From: Enoplosus armatus
Lineage: Eukaryota; Chordata; Actinopteri; Centrarchiformes; Enoplosidae
DNA: 64,000 nt
Direction: 5' to 3'
NCBI RefSeq assembly: GCF_043641665.1
Contig: NC_092180.1
Span: forward strand, 12,269,891-12,333,890
Shown: positions 24,301-37,396 of the stretch, in pieces
How the letters are laid out: each line of letters starts with the position of its first letter
Position numbering within the stretch: the first letter of the stretch is position 1
The notes under the pieces: model-generated
What the model saw: the letters and a program-made list of their open reading frames with translations, nothing else
Database searches by the model: none
Told to the model about the DNA's origin: nothing
Made by a program: the position numbers and the translations under genes

Positions 24301-24513
24301 AAAATAACAGGTCATATGTACTGTAGACCTTTTGATGGATTACTTTGCTAAAGATGGACATGTGGTCTGACATCAGGATTATGTTAATGTTTGGGATTTT
24401 AGACAATGTTCTGTAAGTTGTTCCATGTTCGTGCGTTAAGGACATGTTATGAGAAATATTTAAAAAGTAGCTGAATGAGCACACTTACCTGCTTTTTTGA
24501 CTGGCTCTGGCAT
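302..24513 (-). CDS. mybpc3: Cardiac myosin-binding protein C, 27 coding exons, 3' end off the left edge
   Basis: Thick-filament protein of the sarcomere that binds myosin and titin through its C-terminal domains and modulates cross-bridges through its N-terminal domains. Coding exons in transcript order: 24489-24513, 19790-20059, 18451-18585, 17969-18046, 17500-17648, 16865-16982, 16707-16755, 14059-14118, 13944-13946, 13134-13157, 12264-12427, 12030-12162, 11870-11872, 11578-11702, 11376-11481, 10162-10328, 8308-8473, 8102-8208, 7970-7999, 7738-7877, 7185-7256, 5800-5959, 5494-5598, 5221-5409, 1271-1405, 591-758, 302-390. All have AG/GT borders and the phases join throughout, giving 2970 nt or 990 codons. 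The start [16 protein letters not shown] closely matches human MYBPC3 (MPEPGKKPVSAFSKKP). The C0 Ig domain and the spi1/slc39a13 neighbours distinguish it from the skeletal paralogs mybpc1 and mybpc2. The remaining C8-C10 exons are outside the window. Weakest donor: GTTTGT after 12264. Confidence 0.95.
591..1405 (-). CDS. mybpc3: mybpc3 exons 25-26: fibronectin III domain C7
   Basis: Exons 1271-1405 and 591-758. Encoded: [40 protein letters not shown], then [38 protein letters not shown]. Human C7 has [23 protein letters not shown] and RVRAHNMAGPGAPVTT. This exon pair would be shared by the full-length protein and by the predicted short isoform. Confidence 0.93.
1406..3364. other. Intron 24, C7-proximal part: no gene seen
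   Basis: AT-rich intronic sequence between the alternative first exon and the C7 exon. I see no conserved exon, tRNA or clear repeat here. Confidence 0.5.
3365..3665 (-). CDS. mybpc3: Alternative first exon in mybpc3 intron 24, predicted MyBP-H-like isoform
   Basis: An open reading frame starts at ATG 3665 (A at -3; in-frame TGA three codons upstream) and encodes [20 protein letters not shown], then about 80 residues dominated by Pro, Ala and Glu, ending [11 protein letters not shown]. It ends at a GT donor (GTTG|GTAGTAGG) in phase 1, the same phase as the end of the C6 exon, so it can splice directly to the C7 exon at 1405. The product would be a P/A-rich leader plus C7-C8-C9-C10, the domain order of MyBP-H. 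As an internal exon it would be unusable, because no AG in frame with C6 avoids the upstream stop. The splice itself and the transcript are inferred. Confidence 0.72.
3863..3960 (-). promoter_or_regulatory. mybpc3: Intronic muscle-type promoter for the short isoform
   Basis: On the minus strand the sequence CTATAAATAA (3899-3908) is both a TATA box and a perfect match to the MEF2 consensus YTAWWWWTAR. Around it are E-boxes CAGCTG at 3937-3942 (upstream) and 3863-3868 (near the expected start), an AGATAG GATA-type site at 3922-3927, and a CCAAT box at 3954-3958, about 50 bp upstream of the TATA. The expected start is near 3870-3878, giving a 5' UTR of about 205 nt to ATG 3665. Motifs are seen directly; promoter activity is inferred from their arrangement. 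Confidence 0.6.
4110..4645 (-). mobile_element. Degenerate non-LTR retrotransposon (LINE) reverse-transcriptase fragment
   Basis: Minus-strand translation shows reverse transcriptase blocks in order: [20 protein letters not shown] with [12 protein letters not shown] (about 4515-4645), [16 protein letters not shown] (about 4330-4385) and the catalytic YADD box in [11 protein letters not shown] (YADD codons at 4169-4180). Stops and frameshifts lie between blocks, so it is a dead fragment. The block style resembles Jockey/L2/Rex-type LINEs; the clade cannot be decided from this. It lies just upstream of the intronic promoter described above. Confidence 0.8.
5221..5598 (-). CDS. mybpc3: mybpc3 exons 23-24: fibronectin III domain C6
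   Basis: Exons 5494-5598 and 5221-5409. Encoded: [44 protein letters not shown] (joined across the junction), [40 protein letters not shown]. This is a fibronectin III fold nearly identical to human C6. The last exon ends in phase 1 (GTC G|), the same phase as the alternative first exon at 3365-3665. Confidence 0.94.
5800..7999 (-). CDS. mybpc3: mybpc3 exons 19-22: Ig domain C5 with cardiac loop insert
   Basis: Exons 7970-7999, 7738-7877, 7185-7256 and 5800-5959. They encode [49 protein letters not shown], the insert [20 protein letters not shown], then [20 protein letters not shown] and [12 protein letters not shown]. The 24-residue exon 21 corresponds to the cardiac-specific C5 insert of mammals (PARPAPDAPEDTGDSDEW in human), but it is shorter and Gly/Glu-rich rather than Pro-rich. 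Exon 21 is the least conserved exon and is supported by splice sites and frame. Confidence 0.87.
8102..8473 (-). CDS. mybpc3: mybpc3 exons 17-18: Ig domain C4
   Basis: Exons 8308-8473 and 8102-8208. Encoded: [46 protein letters not shown] then [20 protein letters not shown] and [11 protein letters not shown]. This aligns without gaps to human C4 ([19 protein letters not shown]...). Acceptor and donor are consensus. Confidence 0.93.
8474..10161. other. mybpc3 intron 16: no gene seen
   Basis: 1.7 kb between the C3 and C4 exons. It has a short CA/TA-rich patch around 9130-9200 and no coding signal. Confidence 0.5.
10162..11481 (-). CDS. mybpc3: mybpc3 exons 15-16: Ig domain C3
   Basis: Exons 11376-11481 and 10162-10328. 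Encoded: [35 protein letters not shown], then [20 protein letters not shown] and the F/G region [19 protein letters not shown] tryptophan codon is split TG|G at the junction. Human C3 reads [24 protein letters not shown], so orthology is clear; the Leu after Trp is Glu here. Confidence 0.92.
11578..12162 (-). CDS. mybpc3: mybpc3 exons 12-14: Ig domain C2
   Basis: Exons 12030-12162, 11870-11872 (microexon) and 11578-11702. Encoded sequence includes [34 protein letters not shown] and [18 protein letters not shown], clearly C2 of MyBP-C. This domain, with C1 and M, forms the regulatory N-terminal region that binds myosin S2 and actin in mammals. Confidence 0.92.
11870..11872 (-). CDS. mybpc3: mybpc3 3-nt microexon (CAA)
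   Basis: Three bases lie between an acceptor (TTCTTTCACTACATCACCAG) and a consensus donor (GTAAGT). Entered in phase 2, they complete AG+C (Ser) and start AA+G (Lys), so the C2 domain reads PTGSKYIFES. Human reads MSGSKYIFES. Skipping would give PTGRYIFES, one residue shorter and in frame. It corresponds in position to the second 3-nt exon of human MYBPC3. Confidence 0.83.
12264..16755 (-). CDS. mybpc3: mybpc3 exons 7-11: regulatory M-domain
   Basis: Exons 16707-16755, 14059-14118, 13944-13946, 13134-13157 and 12264-12427 encode the linker between C1 and C2. The sequence runs [51 protein letters not shown], then the conserved helical bundle [20 protein letters not shown]. Two phosphorylation contexts of the mammalian cardiac protein are retained: RRTS (Ser about 276) and KRDSF (Ser about 297). 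The LAGGGRRIS segment between them is absent, shortening the spacing by about 8 residues relative to human. No skipped exon that could supply it was found between 14.1 and 16.7 kb, though such an exon could be short. Confidence 0.85.
13134..13157 (-). CDS. mybpc3: mybpc3 24-nt exon with tandem (CAGCAG) acceptor
   Basis: Encodes (D)SFLKSSN(R) and ends at a consensus donor (TCG|GTAAGA). The acceptor is tandem, CAGCAG. Use of the first CAG gives the 24-nt form; use of the second removes three bases and gives a 21-nt exon (13134-13154). Both keep frame. The first choice reproduces the conserved RDSF motif. The pyrimidine tract is moderate. Confidence 0.75.
13944..13946 (-). CDS. mybpc3: mybpc3 3-nt microexon (AGA)
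   Basis: Three bases lie between a strong acceptor (pyrimidine-rich tract ending CTTCAG) and a consensus donor (GTAAGC). Entered in phase 2, they complete AG+A (Arg) and begin GA+C (Asp). The protein then reads KKRDSF, identical to human MYBPC3. Without them it reads KKSSF. Human MYBPC3 is known to have two 3-nt exons (10 and 14), and this is the apparent counterpart of one. Confidence 0.85.
14497..15099. mobile_element. Foldback MITE-like element carrying a nested SINE
   Basis: The left end (TTTAAAGGAACAGTTTGACT) and the right end (complement of CCCAAAAAGTCGAACAACAC, closing at TTTAA) form terminal inverted repeats. The interiors also mirror each other: GCATAAAGACTGGAAGCAG on the left and CTGCTTCCAGTCCCACAAAGC on the right. 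The same family recurs in the window at about 19318-19540, 41330-41640 and 52860-53065. The family is a common teleost interspersed repeat; I do not assign a formal name. Confidence 0.65.
14770..14922 (-). mobile_element. tRNA-derived SINE inserted in the foldback element
   Basis: On the minus strand the head reads CCCCGGTAGCCTAATGGTGA, with an RNA polymerase III A-box (TAGCCTAATGG, 14900-14910). A B-box-like GGTTTGATTCC lies at 14856-14866, 33 nt away, where the tRNA consensus C of GGTTCGA has decayed. A non-tRNA body follows. It is not a functional tRNA gene because the cloverleaf is not maintained. Confidence 0.65.
15100..16706. other. mybpc3 intron 7, distal part: no exon found
   Basis: I searched this stretch specifically for an exon that could encode a GGGRRxS-type phosphorylation segment in phase 2/2 and saw none. 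It contains open frames of 60-98 codons with no family resemblance and no good splice borders. Confidence 0.45.
16865..17648 (-). CDS. mybpc3: mybpc3 exons 5-6: Ig domain C1
   Basis: Exon 5 (17500-17648) and exon 6 (16865-16982) give residues of about 170-258. They contain [17 protein letters not shown] and the [21 protein letters not shown] strand region, diagnostic for C1 of MyBP-C. C1 contacts actin and the myosin S2/regulatory light chain region in mammals. The junction between the exons is in phase 0, after NTK. Confidence 0.93.
17969..18585 (-). CDS. mybpc3: mybpc3 exons 3-4: Pro/Ala-rich C0-C1 linker and start of C1
   Basis: Exon 3 (18451-18585) encodes a 45-residue segment rich in Pro, Ala and Glu ([14 protein letters not shown] and onward). 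This is the P/A linker that in mammals lies between C0 and C1 and is implicated in actin contact and heart-rate-related tuning. Exon 4 (17969-18046) gives [20 protein letters not shown], then SGEVTVG, the first strand of C1 (human: PIGLFVMRPQDGEVTVG). The acceptor of exon 3 (AACACAG) has a modest pyrimidine tract, but phase and homology agree. Confidence 0.88.
19318..19540. mobile_element. Half-copy of the foldback MITE-like family
   Basis: Contains GTTTCCCCCTGCTTCCAGTC, TTTATGCTAAGCTAACC and the end motif CCCAAAATGTCAAACTATTC next to CTTTAAG. These match the right arm of the element at 14497-15099. It lies in mybpc3 intron 2. Confidence 0.6.
19790..20059 (-). CDS. mybpc3: mybpc3 exon 2: cardiac-specific Ig domain C0
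   Basis: 270-nt exon covering residues 9-98, one complete I-set Ig domain. It has the core tryptophan (KVKWQ) and the F-strand tyrosine ([19 protein letters not shown]), close to human C0 (GSYAVIAGSSKVKFDLKV). C0 is present only in the cardiac isoform among vertebrate MyBP-Cs, so this exon is the main internal evidence that the gene is mybpc3. Confidence 0.93.
20703..21155. repeat. Interspersed repeat, AAGTAAAAGTAC family
   Basis: Scattered AGTAAAA/AAGTAC words, TATGCAGAGTTGCCCCTTTTCAGA, GTGTAGTGGAGTAGAAGTAC and GTACTTAGTTACATTGTACCACTGCC are typical of a very abundant teleost repeat. Related copies in this window are at about 31110-31330, 38520-38890, 40605-41000 and 46165-46330. Assigned from recognition of the motif style, not from a database search. 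Confidence 0.55.
21307..21346 (+). repeat. Perfect 20-bp tandem duplication
   Basis: Two adjacent identical copies of GTGGAAATAAACTGGACAAA (21307-21326 and 21327-21346) in mybpc3 intron 1. This is probably replication slippage. Confidence 0.9.
22430..23060. repeat. Probable interspersed repeat in mybpc3 intron 1
   Basis: Stretches such as CTGGCTCATTAGCTGCTAAA, GGACCAGACAGATAAACAAT and GAGCTGCAGATTCAGGTGAT have the look of a high-copy percomorph repeat that I recognise from other fish loci. Boundaries are approximate and no terminal structure was found. Confidence 0.4.
24489..24513 (-). CDS. mybpc3: mybpc3 coding exon 1 (initiator)
   Basis: Encodes MPEPVKKA and ends in phase 1 at a consensus donor (CAG|GTAAGT). 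The 8 residues match the start of human MYBPC3 apart from two substitutions, which fixes the ATG. The next coding exon is about 4.4 kb away, so intron 1 (20060-24488) is large and may carry regulatory sequence. Confidence 0.93.
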
Positions 24514-24520
24514 CCTGAAT

Positions 24521-24625
24521 GATCTCCTCTCCTCCACAGCGTGACTCACTGTTCCTAAACAGTCTGCTGTCTATCTCAACCCCCTGCCTTTAATAGTGGT
24601 GCCCCCCCCCCCCCCCCCCCTCACA
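24521..24625 (-). promoter_or_regulatory. mybpc3: Probable mybpc3 core promoter with TATA-like box and poly(G) tract
   Basis: Reading the minus strand, a TATTAAA element lies at 24589-24595, about 76 nt upstream of the ATG. It would place transcription start near 24560 and a 5' UTR of roughly 45-50 nt. Directly upstream of the element is an uninterrupted run of about 19 G on the coding strand (C at 24602-24620), followed by more C-rich sequence on the plus strand to about 24770. TATA and start site are inferred from spacing only. Confidence 0.5.
24602..24620 (+). repeat. Poly(C) run, 19 nt
   Basis: Homopolymer C on the plus strand directly upstream of the TATA-like box of mybpc3. Length may be inaccurate in the assembly. 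Further C runs occur at about 24700-24765. Confidence 0.9.
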
Positions 24626-25189
24626 TCCTTTCATGAACCATCCCACCTCTCCTGCCATTTTTTCCCCATAGGCCCAAAACAATGTTAAAAAAAACAACAC
24701 CCCCCCCCCTCCCCATTAAAGCTCACCCCATCCCAGCAGCAACCCGGCCCCCCGGCCCACCCCCTCCAGTCACGTCTGAGCTATATTTCAACCATCCTTT
24801 CCTCCAACACCTCAGCTGACTGATAGGCCTTAAGAGGGAGGGGAAAGGATGTAAGGTTAAATTTAGAACCTCGAATCCCAAAAAAGTCTCTGGTTCTCTG
24901 GTTGAGAATCAGAGAGCCACAGTTTTGTTTTATCTGTTGGCAGGGGTGATGAGTGTGTTTTCCCTTTGGACAAGGTCTTTAAACAGTCCTTCCACAGTTG
25001 CAGACCTATTGTGGTTAGTTGCTTCGCAGACTCTGCATACACTTTTGTCTTTTTTTAGTACTTTTCAAACTGTCTTCACACATGCATGGTGTCATTTTTT
25101 TCCAGCAGCTACGAGTCTGAATTATCATTTTGACAATTTAAGTATAAAGCTGCCCGGAACCCAACCTGCAATGAAAAATGACACAGGCG

Positions 25190-25400
25190 ACTGAAGAGGG
25201 GGAGATTGTGACAATATACTTCACAGTTGGTCATACACTCAATAGGTGACACTTTTGACTCAAAGGTCAAAGGTCATTGTGACCTCAAAATAGGTTTTTA
25301 GCCTTAATTTAAGAATGAATTGGGCGATTCCAGATTTCACGCACATGTTGACTGGGACGACACAATGAGTAAACAATAACTAGTGCAGCGCGGGCTTTCC
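25190..25400. repeat. Interspersed repeat containing DR1 and inverted nuclear-receptor half-sites
   Basis: The block around CTTCACAGTTGGTCATACAC and GCGATTCCAGATTTCACGCA resembles a common fish repeat. Inside it, AGGTCA-A-AGGTCA (25264-25276) is a perfect DR1 element. Its second half-site also forms AGGTCA-TTG-TGACCT (25271-25285), a perfect three-spaced palindrome of the estrogen-response type. Confidence 0.5.
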
Positions 25401-25556
25401 TCCATCTTGTCCATTCTGCCTTTCACTTCCTGCCTCATTCTGAATTTCGAGCATCATCAGAATCACGTGACTGCAAACAACATATTGGAGCATGCCGAGC
25501 TAATCGTGATCCTGTGAGTGAGTTTCACCCACAGCTCATAGAGAACTATGTGTGTA

Positions 25557-25735
25557 CTATACTATACTATAGTTTACGATACTCTAGTATATTGTAGGCT
25601 ACTACAGTTTCCTATTATATACTGTTATATATTTTACTGTACTATACTATACTACATTTTACTATACTGTACTATACTATACTATATTTTACTGTACTAT
25701 TCTATACTATACTATGATGTTTTACTGTACTATAC
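25557..25735 (+). repeat. ACTAT/TACTG-rich low-complexity tract
   Basis: Imperfect reiteration of ACTATACTATACTGT-type words over about 180 nt. Short open frames here are repeat artefacts. Confidence 0.8.
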
Positions 25736-26848
25736 TGTACTTGAAAAAGAAGATCTCCATCCTCTTACAAGACATTTGGTGTTTCAGAATTTCTTCCTGT
25801 TTTTGCTTTGAGGTCTTAATCTGTGAAACATACACTCTGTACCAATTGAACCCTGCAGTTGGCAGCTGGACCAGTCATCAAATTGTGAGAAGTGGTTTTA
25901 GTTGACCACAACAATGACCAGTGTTGTATTCAGACTCTGAACTGAGAGCCACATTTCTTGCTTTTGTTACCTCCTGAACCTTGTCAATAACTGTTTTATA
26001 TTCTGGGTAAAAAGAATTGAGCACGATCCAGTAACTGCATGGCAAATTTATATTCAGAAACCAACTTCAGTAGAACCACCAAGTCACATGAGCACCAAAC
26101 CTATGTGTCTCCTGACCTTCATTGAACCTAACCTGAGACACATCATAAAGCCACATACCTGTCATCAGCTGTCATCCTTTTTACTAACTCTCAAAATCAG
26201 ATGAGTACACAATGGCAGGCAGTAATAAGTAATATCACCAGTAATTACCATAATCTGATGATCAAGTGTGCTTGTATACTCCATGTACTGTAGAGCTTTC
26301 ATGGACATACTGTGATATTATTTATTGTGTCTAACGAGAGACTGATTATCTGTATTCTATTGTATTGTACTGAATTCTATTCAAGGCCATTTCTTTTCAT
26401 CTTTTCACCTGTTAGTTATGGGTATCAACTGCAACTTGACCATTGAGGGGTGCTGTTGGCTCTTGGGACACCAGGTGCTGTAGTATTTTTATATTTGCAC
26501 ACTGCACATTGTTACACAGTTGTTACTCCTTTGTATTACAGTGTTTTTGTATCATGTTATGTATTATTATTTCATTTTATTTTCGTTTTTTTTTTAGTGT
26601 TGTTTTATTATATTTTATTGAACTGAATTTCATCTGTAAAATTAAAATGTGGTAAGTAAATATAGTTAAGTCACTCCTGTTAAAAGGGAGATGTGATATT
26701 AATGAAGTTAATAAGCATTTCAATGAAACACTACATCAATGTGTAGTCATTACAGTTTGTTACAAATACAGAGATAAGTTATTATGTTATAAATTGTTAT
26801 TATGATCAAGCCATTCAAGAACAACTACAGTATTCAATGCAGAGAACG

Positions 26849-26865
26849 CCCCCCCCCCCCCCCCC
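26849..26865 (+). repeat. Poly(C) run, 17 nt
   Basis: Homopolymer in the mybpc3-spi1 intergenic region. Confidence 0.9.
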
Positions 26866-28274
26866 ATTAACTTCATAGTTTCTCATAGCCACCAGTTACT
26901 TCATATAGCCGCAAAGAAAGGCGTAAATCTAACACTGATCACTGTTATCACTTACCAGGGACTGTTAGAATGGACACACATACATTTATAAACAATTTAT
27001 TTTTACAAGCAATTGTTAATCATAAAATACAGAGTTTTGTGTATTTGTACGAAACTTTTGTTGTCATGTAAATATTAAATTGCAATGTAAATATGTACAG
27101 ACACAGCAGTATTACCCACAGTTAAAAGAAAACTTAAGCATGTCCAACACAAGGAGAGTCAAACACAGTAGGACGAACGCCCGGCGTCACCAAACAACTT
27201 CACACAATGCTGATGAAGCCTATGACCACCAGGTAGATCTTTCTGTGTTTTGCAGTATACAGAGTTTTTAAATCTAGTTTCTGTGGCGACATTCCCGTGC
27301 TGGTGCACCAGTAGTGATGCATTTTAGGTCAACCAGCAATGATTGGTTTGCCAGAGCTGAATGGGGAAGCAACCGTAGCAATGGAGTGGACTATCACCAT
27401 GACTACAGCAGAGCCATGTAGACATAAAGTCGCATCAAGGAAGTTCAAAATGCTTGATCATCGTGTGATTCACGTAGACTTCAGACAGTTCCAGGAAGTT
27501 CTTGACGGGCAATTAGAATGTGTAGATATAACACATCCATGGTAAATAGAGAGAGACAGAACTGCGAAGAGTTAGATGAGACGATTGATACCACTCTCAT
27601 GTGTATAAGGTAAGTAAGTAAGAACCAGTCGCTGATAGTTGACTGGCAACCTATAGTACCACATAGTGACGACAAGACTCCAGTAAGTCACTGCTCCCTG
27701 ACATATTCCAGCATGTAGCCCTCCAGAAAAACACAAACTGTTGTTTTTACATTTAGGAGACAAAAGAGACATACTTTATTTATAAGTGAGCTATAAGCGA
27801 ACCCCCTGCAGGCAATAGCTTCATATTTACAGAACATACATGAGAGTGGTATCAATCTTCTCACATTTTTAACATTAAAAATTAATCTATAAGATTTAAG
27901 ATTTATGAATATTTGTCCAGATTTTAAAACCAGTGTCCAGTTGCATGTTTTTGAAAAGTACTGAGCTCTACAACTGTGATCTCATAGAGTTTACTGAACC
28001 CTATCATTGTAGATATTCGTGTTGGTTAGTAGTGACCCATCAGTTTTAAAGCTGATGGGTCCTCCTTACGCATTAACAGGTTGGCACCTTGGATATATCA
28101 AACATTGGATGAGATATTCAAAAGGGTGGCCCATTCATTTCAATGAGTTGGTCACCTAGCACATACTGTACACTAAAAGGTTTCTATTTGTAAGTCTTTA
28201 ATGCTCATGCATTTGGGTCTTTCTCTTGCTGAAGCCAGCAGCTTTCGATGGCTTTTGAAATATGCATTCTGTTG

Positions 28275-28400
28275 CCAGTTTATTAGGTATACCTAGTTAA
28301 AACTAATAACCGTCAAATACAACAGTCCTGCAATAAATCCTACCTTCATGAAGGATATAATGTTCAGTTTTAGTTGAAACAGTTTTTGAGACGCTTATTA
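28275..28400. repeat. Interspersed repeat (CAGTTTATTAGGTATACC type), copy 1
   Basis: Shares TTTATTAGGTATACCTAGTT, CTACCTTCATGAAGGATATA and ATGTTCAGTTTTAGTTGAAA with the segment at 39960-40075 (CACTTTATTATGTACACCTG ... ATGTTCAGTTTTGATTTAC). Two diverged copies of one family in this window. Confidence 0.6.
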
Positions 28401-28748
28401 AACTTTATGATCATTATGGAGGAAGTAGTTTGTGGTGCTGTTGAATTTCATCACATTATACATGTCTCTCTGAACCCTAGCATCACATGACTTGCAGTTC
28501 CAATTTTGGCCACCATGTTGAAATCAGTGCGCTACAAAGCAGCTTGGTAGTATGCAGGGAGAAGTAAGTAGATTTTGCATGTCTCAGGGCAAATGTGAGG
28601 CAGGTTTTTCAAATCTGAGGGAGCTAAAAGGGACAAAATTTACCAACAGGAAATACTTATAATGCTTTTTCAAATCTGAGAACCCATTCACAAATCTTTG
28701 TACACATTTGCAAATGACAGGTTACACATTTTCATATTTGGCCCTGAC

Positions 28749-28754
28749 TTTATT
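28749..28754 (-). terminator. spi1b: Candidate spi1 poly(A) signal (AATAAA)
   Basis: AATAAA on the minus strand about 320 nt downstream of the spi1 stop codon. It is the closest hexamer I noticed, but others exist further downstream and no cleavage site was confirmed. Confidence 0.35.
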
Positions 28755-29074
28755 TCCCTACTGTTACTGTTAAGTATTTTCTTATCCAGACATTCAGACA
28801 GAGAAGCCAAACTGAGCTTTCTATGGGGTTTCTTATCTACTTCACAAGACAATTACTAAATGGTCTCCACAACATGTTGGAGAGAATCTTTAGGGATTTT
28901 GTCTCTTGTTCCATAATTCATTAGCTCGTATCATCAAAGGATTGACAGCCGTAATGGGCCTATTCACAAAATGCTATTTACCTGATCAGCAAGGTTGATT
29001 AAGCATCTAACAGCAAAACCTCCAATGTCAACACTTGTCATGAGTAAATCTTGACGTTTCAGTATCCCACCTGT

Positions 29075-35837
<6,763 letters not shown>

Positions 35838-36320
35838 GGAGACCTCTTCTCCAATGGACCGAGTCTCAGACGCTTTGCTGGCAAAACACTCTCACAACCT
35901 TTCAAAACTTTTGCGGCACCATTGCACAATGTTTCAAAATTTCCTCTCACTCAACGAAGACCAAAAAATGTCTCTCTCTCTTATTGTATAGCAAACACTT
36001 ATGAGCTTAGATACTCTCAGAGGCCTTGAGCTGTGTTAGATGAAATGAAATAAACAAGGCCCGCTGTTTGACTGTAAAATGAAAAAGGAACTTTTGACTT
36101 CTGTAAAATGTCTGTGGGTGGGAGCAATAGAGTGTGTCAGCTAAAGGTTCCTGGTCATTGATGATTTGTCAGGGGAGACCATGAAACTCCACATTTATCA
36201 GGGTCTATATACTGTCCCCTCCTCTTAGCAGCCAATCACCATCAAGGCTTTTCCTCACTGTCAGTTTCTCCCCCCCAAGAAATGTGATAAACACAGGGTG
36301 CAATGAGCTGTTGAGTATCT
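35838..36320 (-). promoter_or_regulatory. spi1b: spi1 5' flank with C/EBP-like site
   Basis: Sequence just upstream of the spi1 ATG. An ATTGCACAAT element at 35921-35930 (about 85-95 bp upstream of the ATG) is one base from the ideal C/EBP palindrome ATTGCGCAAT. A TATATAG-like string occurs near 36206-36212 but would imply a UTR of over 300 nt. No transcription start can be fixed from sequence alone. Confidence 0.4.
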
Positions 36321-37376
36321 TAAGTTTGGTTGATTTTATTCATTTCCGGGTGCTTTTAAAATGTGTTTCATTTAAATCATGGCATGCTTTGGTTTAAACA
36401 GCAGTAGGTTGTTGCCATGCTGGGTACCATTTAGCATTTATAAGCAGTATATAATCATTAATGAGCATTAATGAACAGTTTCTTACACACTATAATGTAG
36501 TTGTATGCAGATATAAGGAACTTTTATGTGTGTTTATTAATGTATTTTTGCAGAGATGGTGTATAAAGATACTGAATGACAATATAGTAAAATCTTATAT
36601 GTAATAATTCAAATAAGTCTTCATTGGAGGAAGTTATAATTCTTGACAAATACTGAATCAATTCAATTAACACTAATAAATGTCCTTATGTCTGTGTACA
36701 TTTCTCTACTACAGTGTGTTATAAACCATTTATTTAATGTTTATATGAGACTTATAAATGCTAAATTGGGGAGTTTTAAGTAAAGTGTTACAAAATTTAA
36801 AACTCTATATTATACTATAAAACATAATAAACTGAATATATTCATTAAATGTATAATATAATGTACTTTAACCAATAACAGTAATCAGAAGAATCAGAAA
36901 AAAAAAAGTTTTATTGACCATGTATGTTCAAACATACAATGAATTTGACTCCGATTTCCAGTAGCTTTCAATGTAAAGCACTATGATGCATTCAGATGAT
37001 TCTATACAAACAGTTTACAGCTCACATGCACAACAAACCAGGATTAAGTGTGATAATGGATATTATTTTTAGTTGCCAGTACACTGAGTGTGAAGTGCCA
37101 CATTGTAAACAACCGTGCATCCGGGTTCTGACTGCAAACCTGAAACTGACGGACTGAAAGTGTTCACTGTGGCAAAATGACTAAAACATGTTGTTTGCTG
37201 AACAGAAGTTTGTTGAGGAAAAATGTCGACACAGAAACATGTCCACATCCACCCACCCACACACACACACACAGAGCTGGAAGATAAGTTGAAGGTACAG
37301 TATCTGTGTTGTAACCACACTGAGGTGAATGGAGATTATTATTATTATAAAGAGGAGATACTTTTAGAACAACTCT

Positions 37377-37396
37377 GGGGGGGGGGGGGGGGGGGG
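37377..37396 (+). repeat. Poly(G) run, about 20 nt
   Basis: Homopolymer G in the spi1-slc39a13 intergenic region. Exact length is uncertain in any assembly. Confidence 0.9.

Larger units (their letters stand above)
24626..29074. other. Intergenic region between mybpc3 5' end and spi1 3' end
   Basis: About 4.4 kb with no protein-coding exon seen. It holds C-rich promoter-proximal sequence, a repeat with nuclear-receptor half-sites (25190-25400), an ACTAT-rich tract (25557-25735), a second poly(C) run (26849-26865), part of the foldback family (27785-27870) and a repeat with a twin at 39960-40075 (28275-28400). It must contain the spi1 3' UTR. Confidence 0.6.

Noticed and set aside
25548..25811. 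87-codon plus-strand open frame rich in Tyr/Leu/Ile
   Set aside because: Produced by the ACTATACTAT low-complexity tract.
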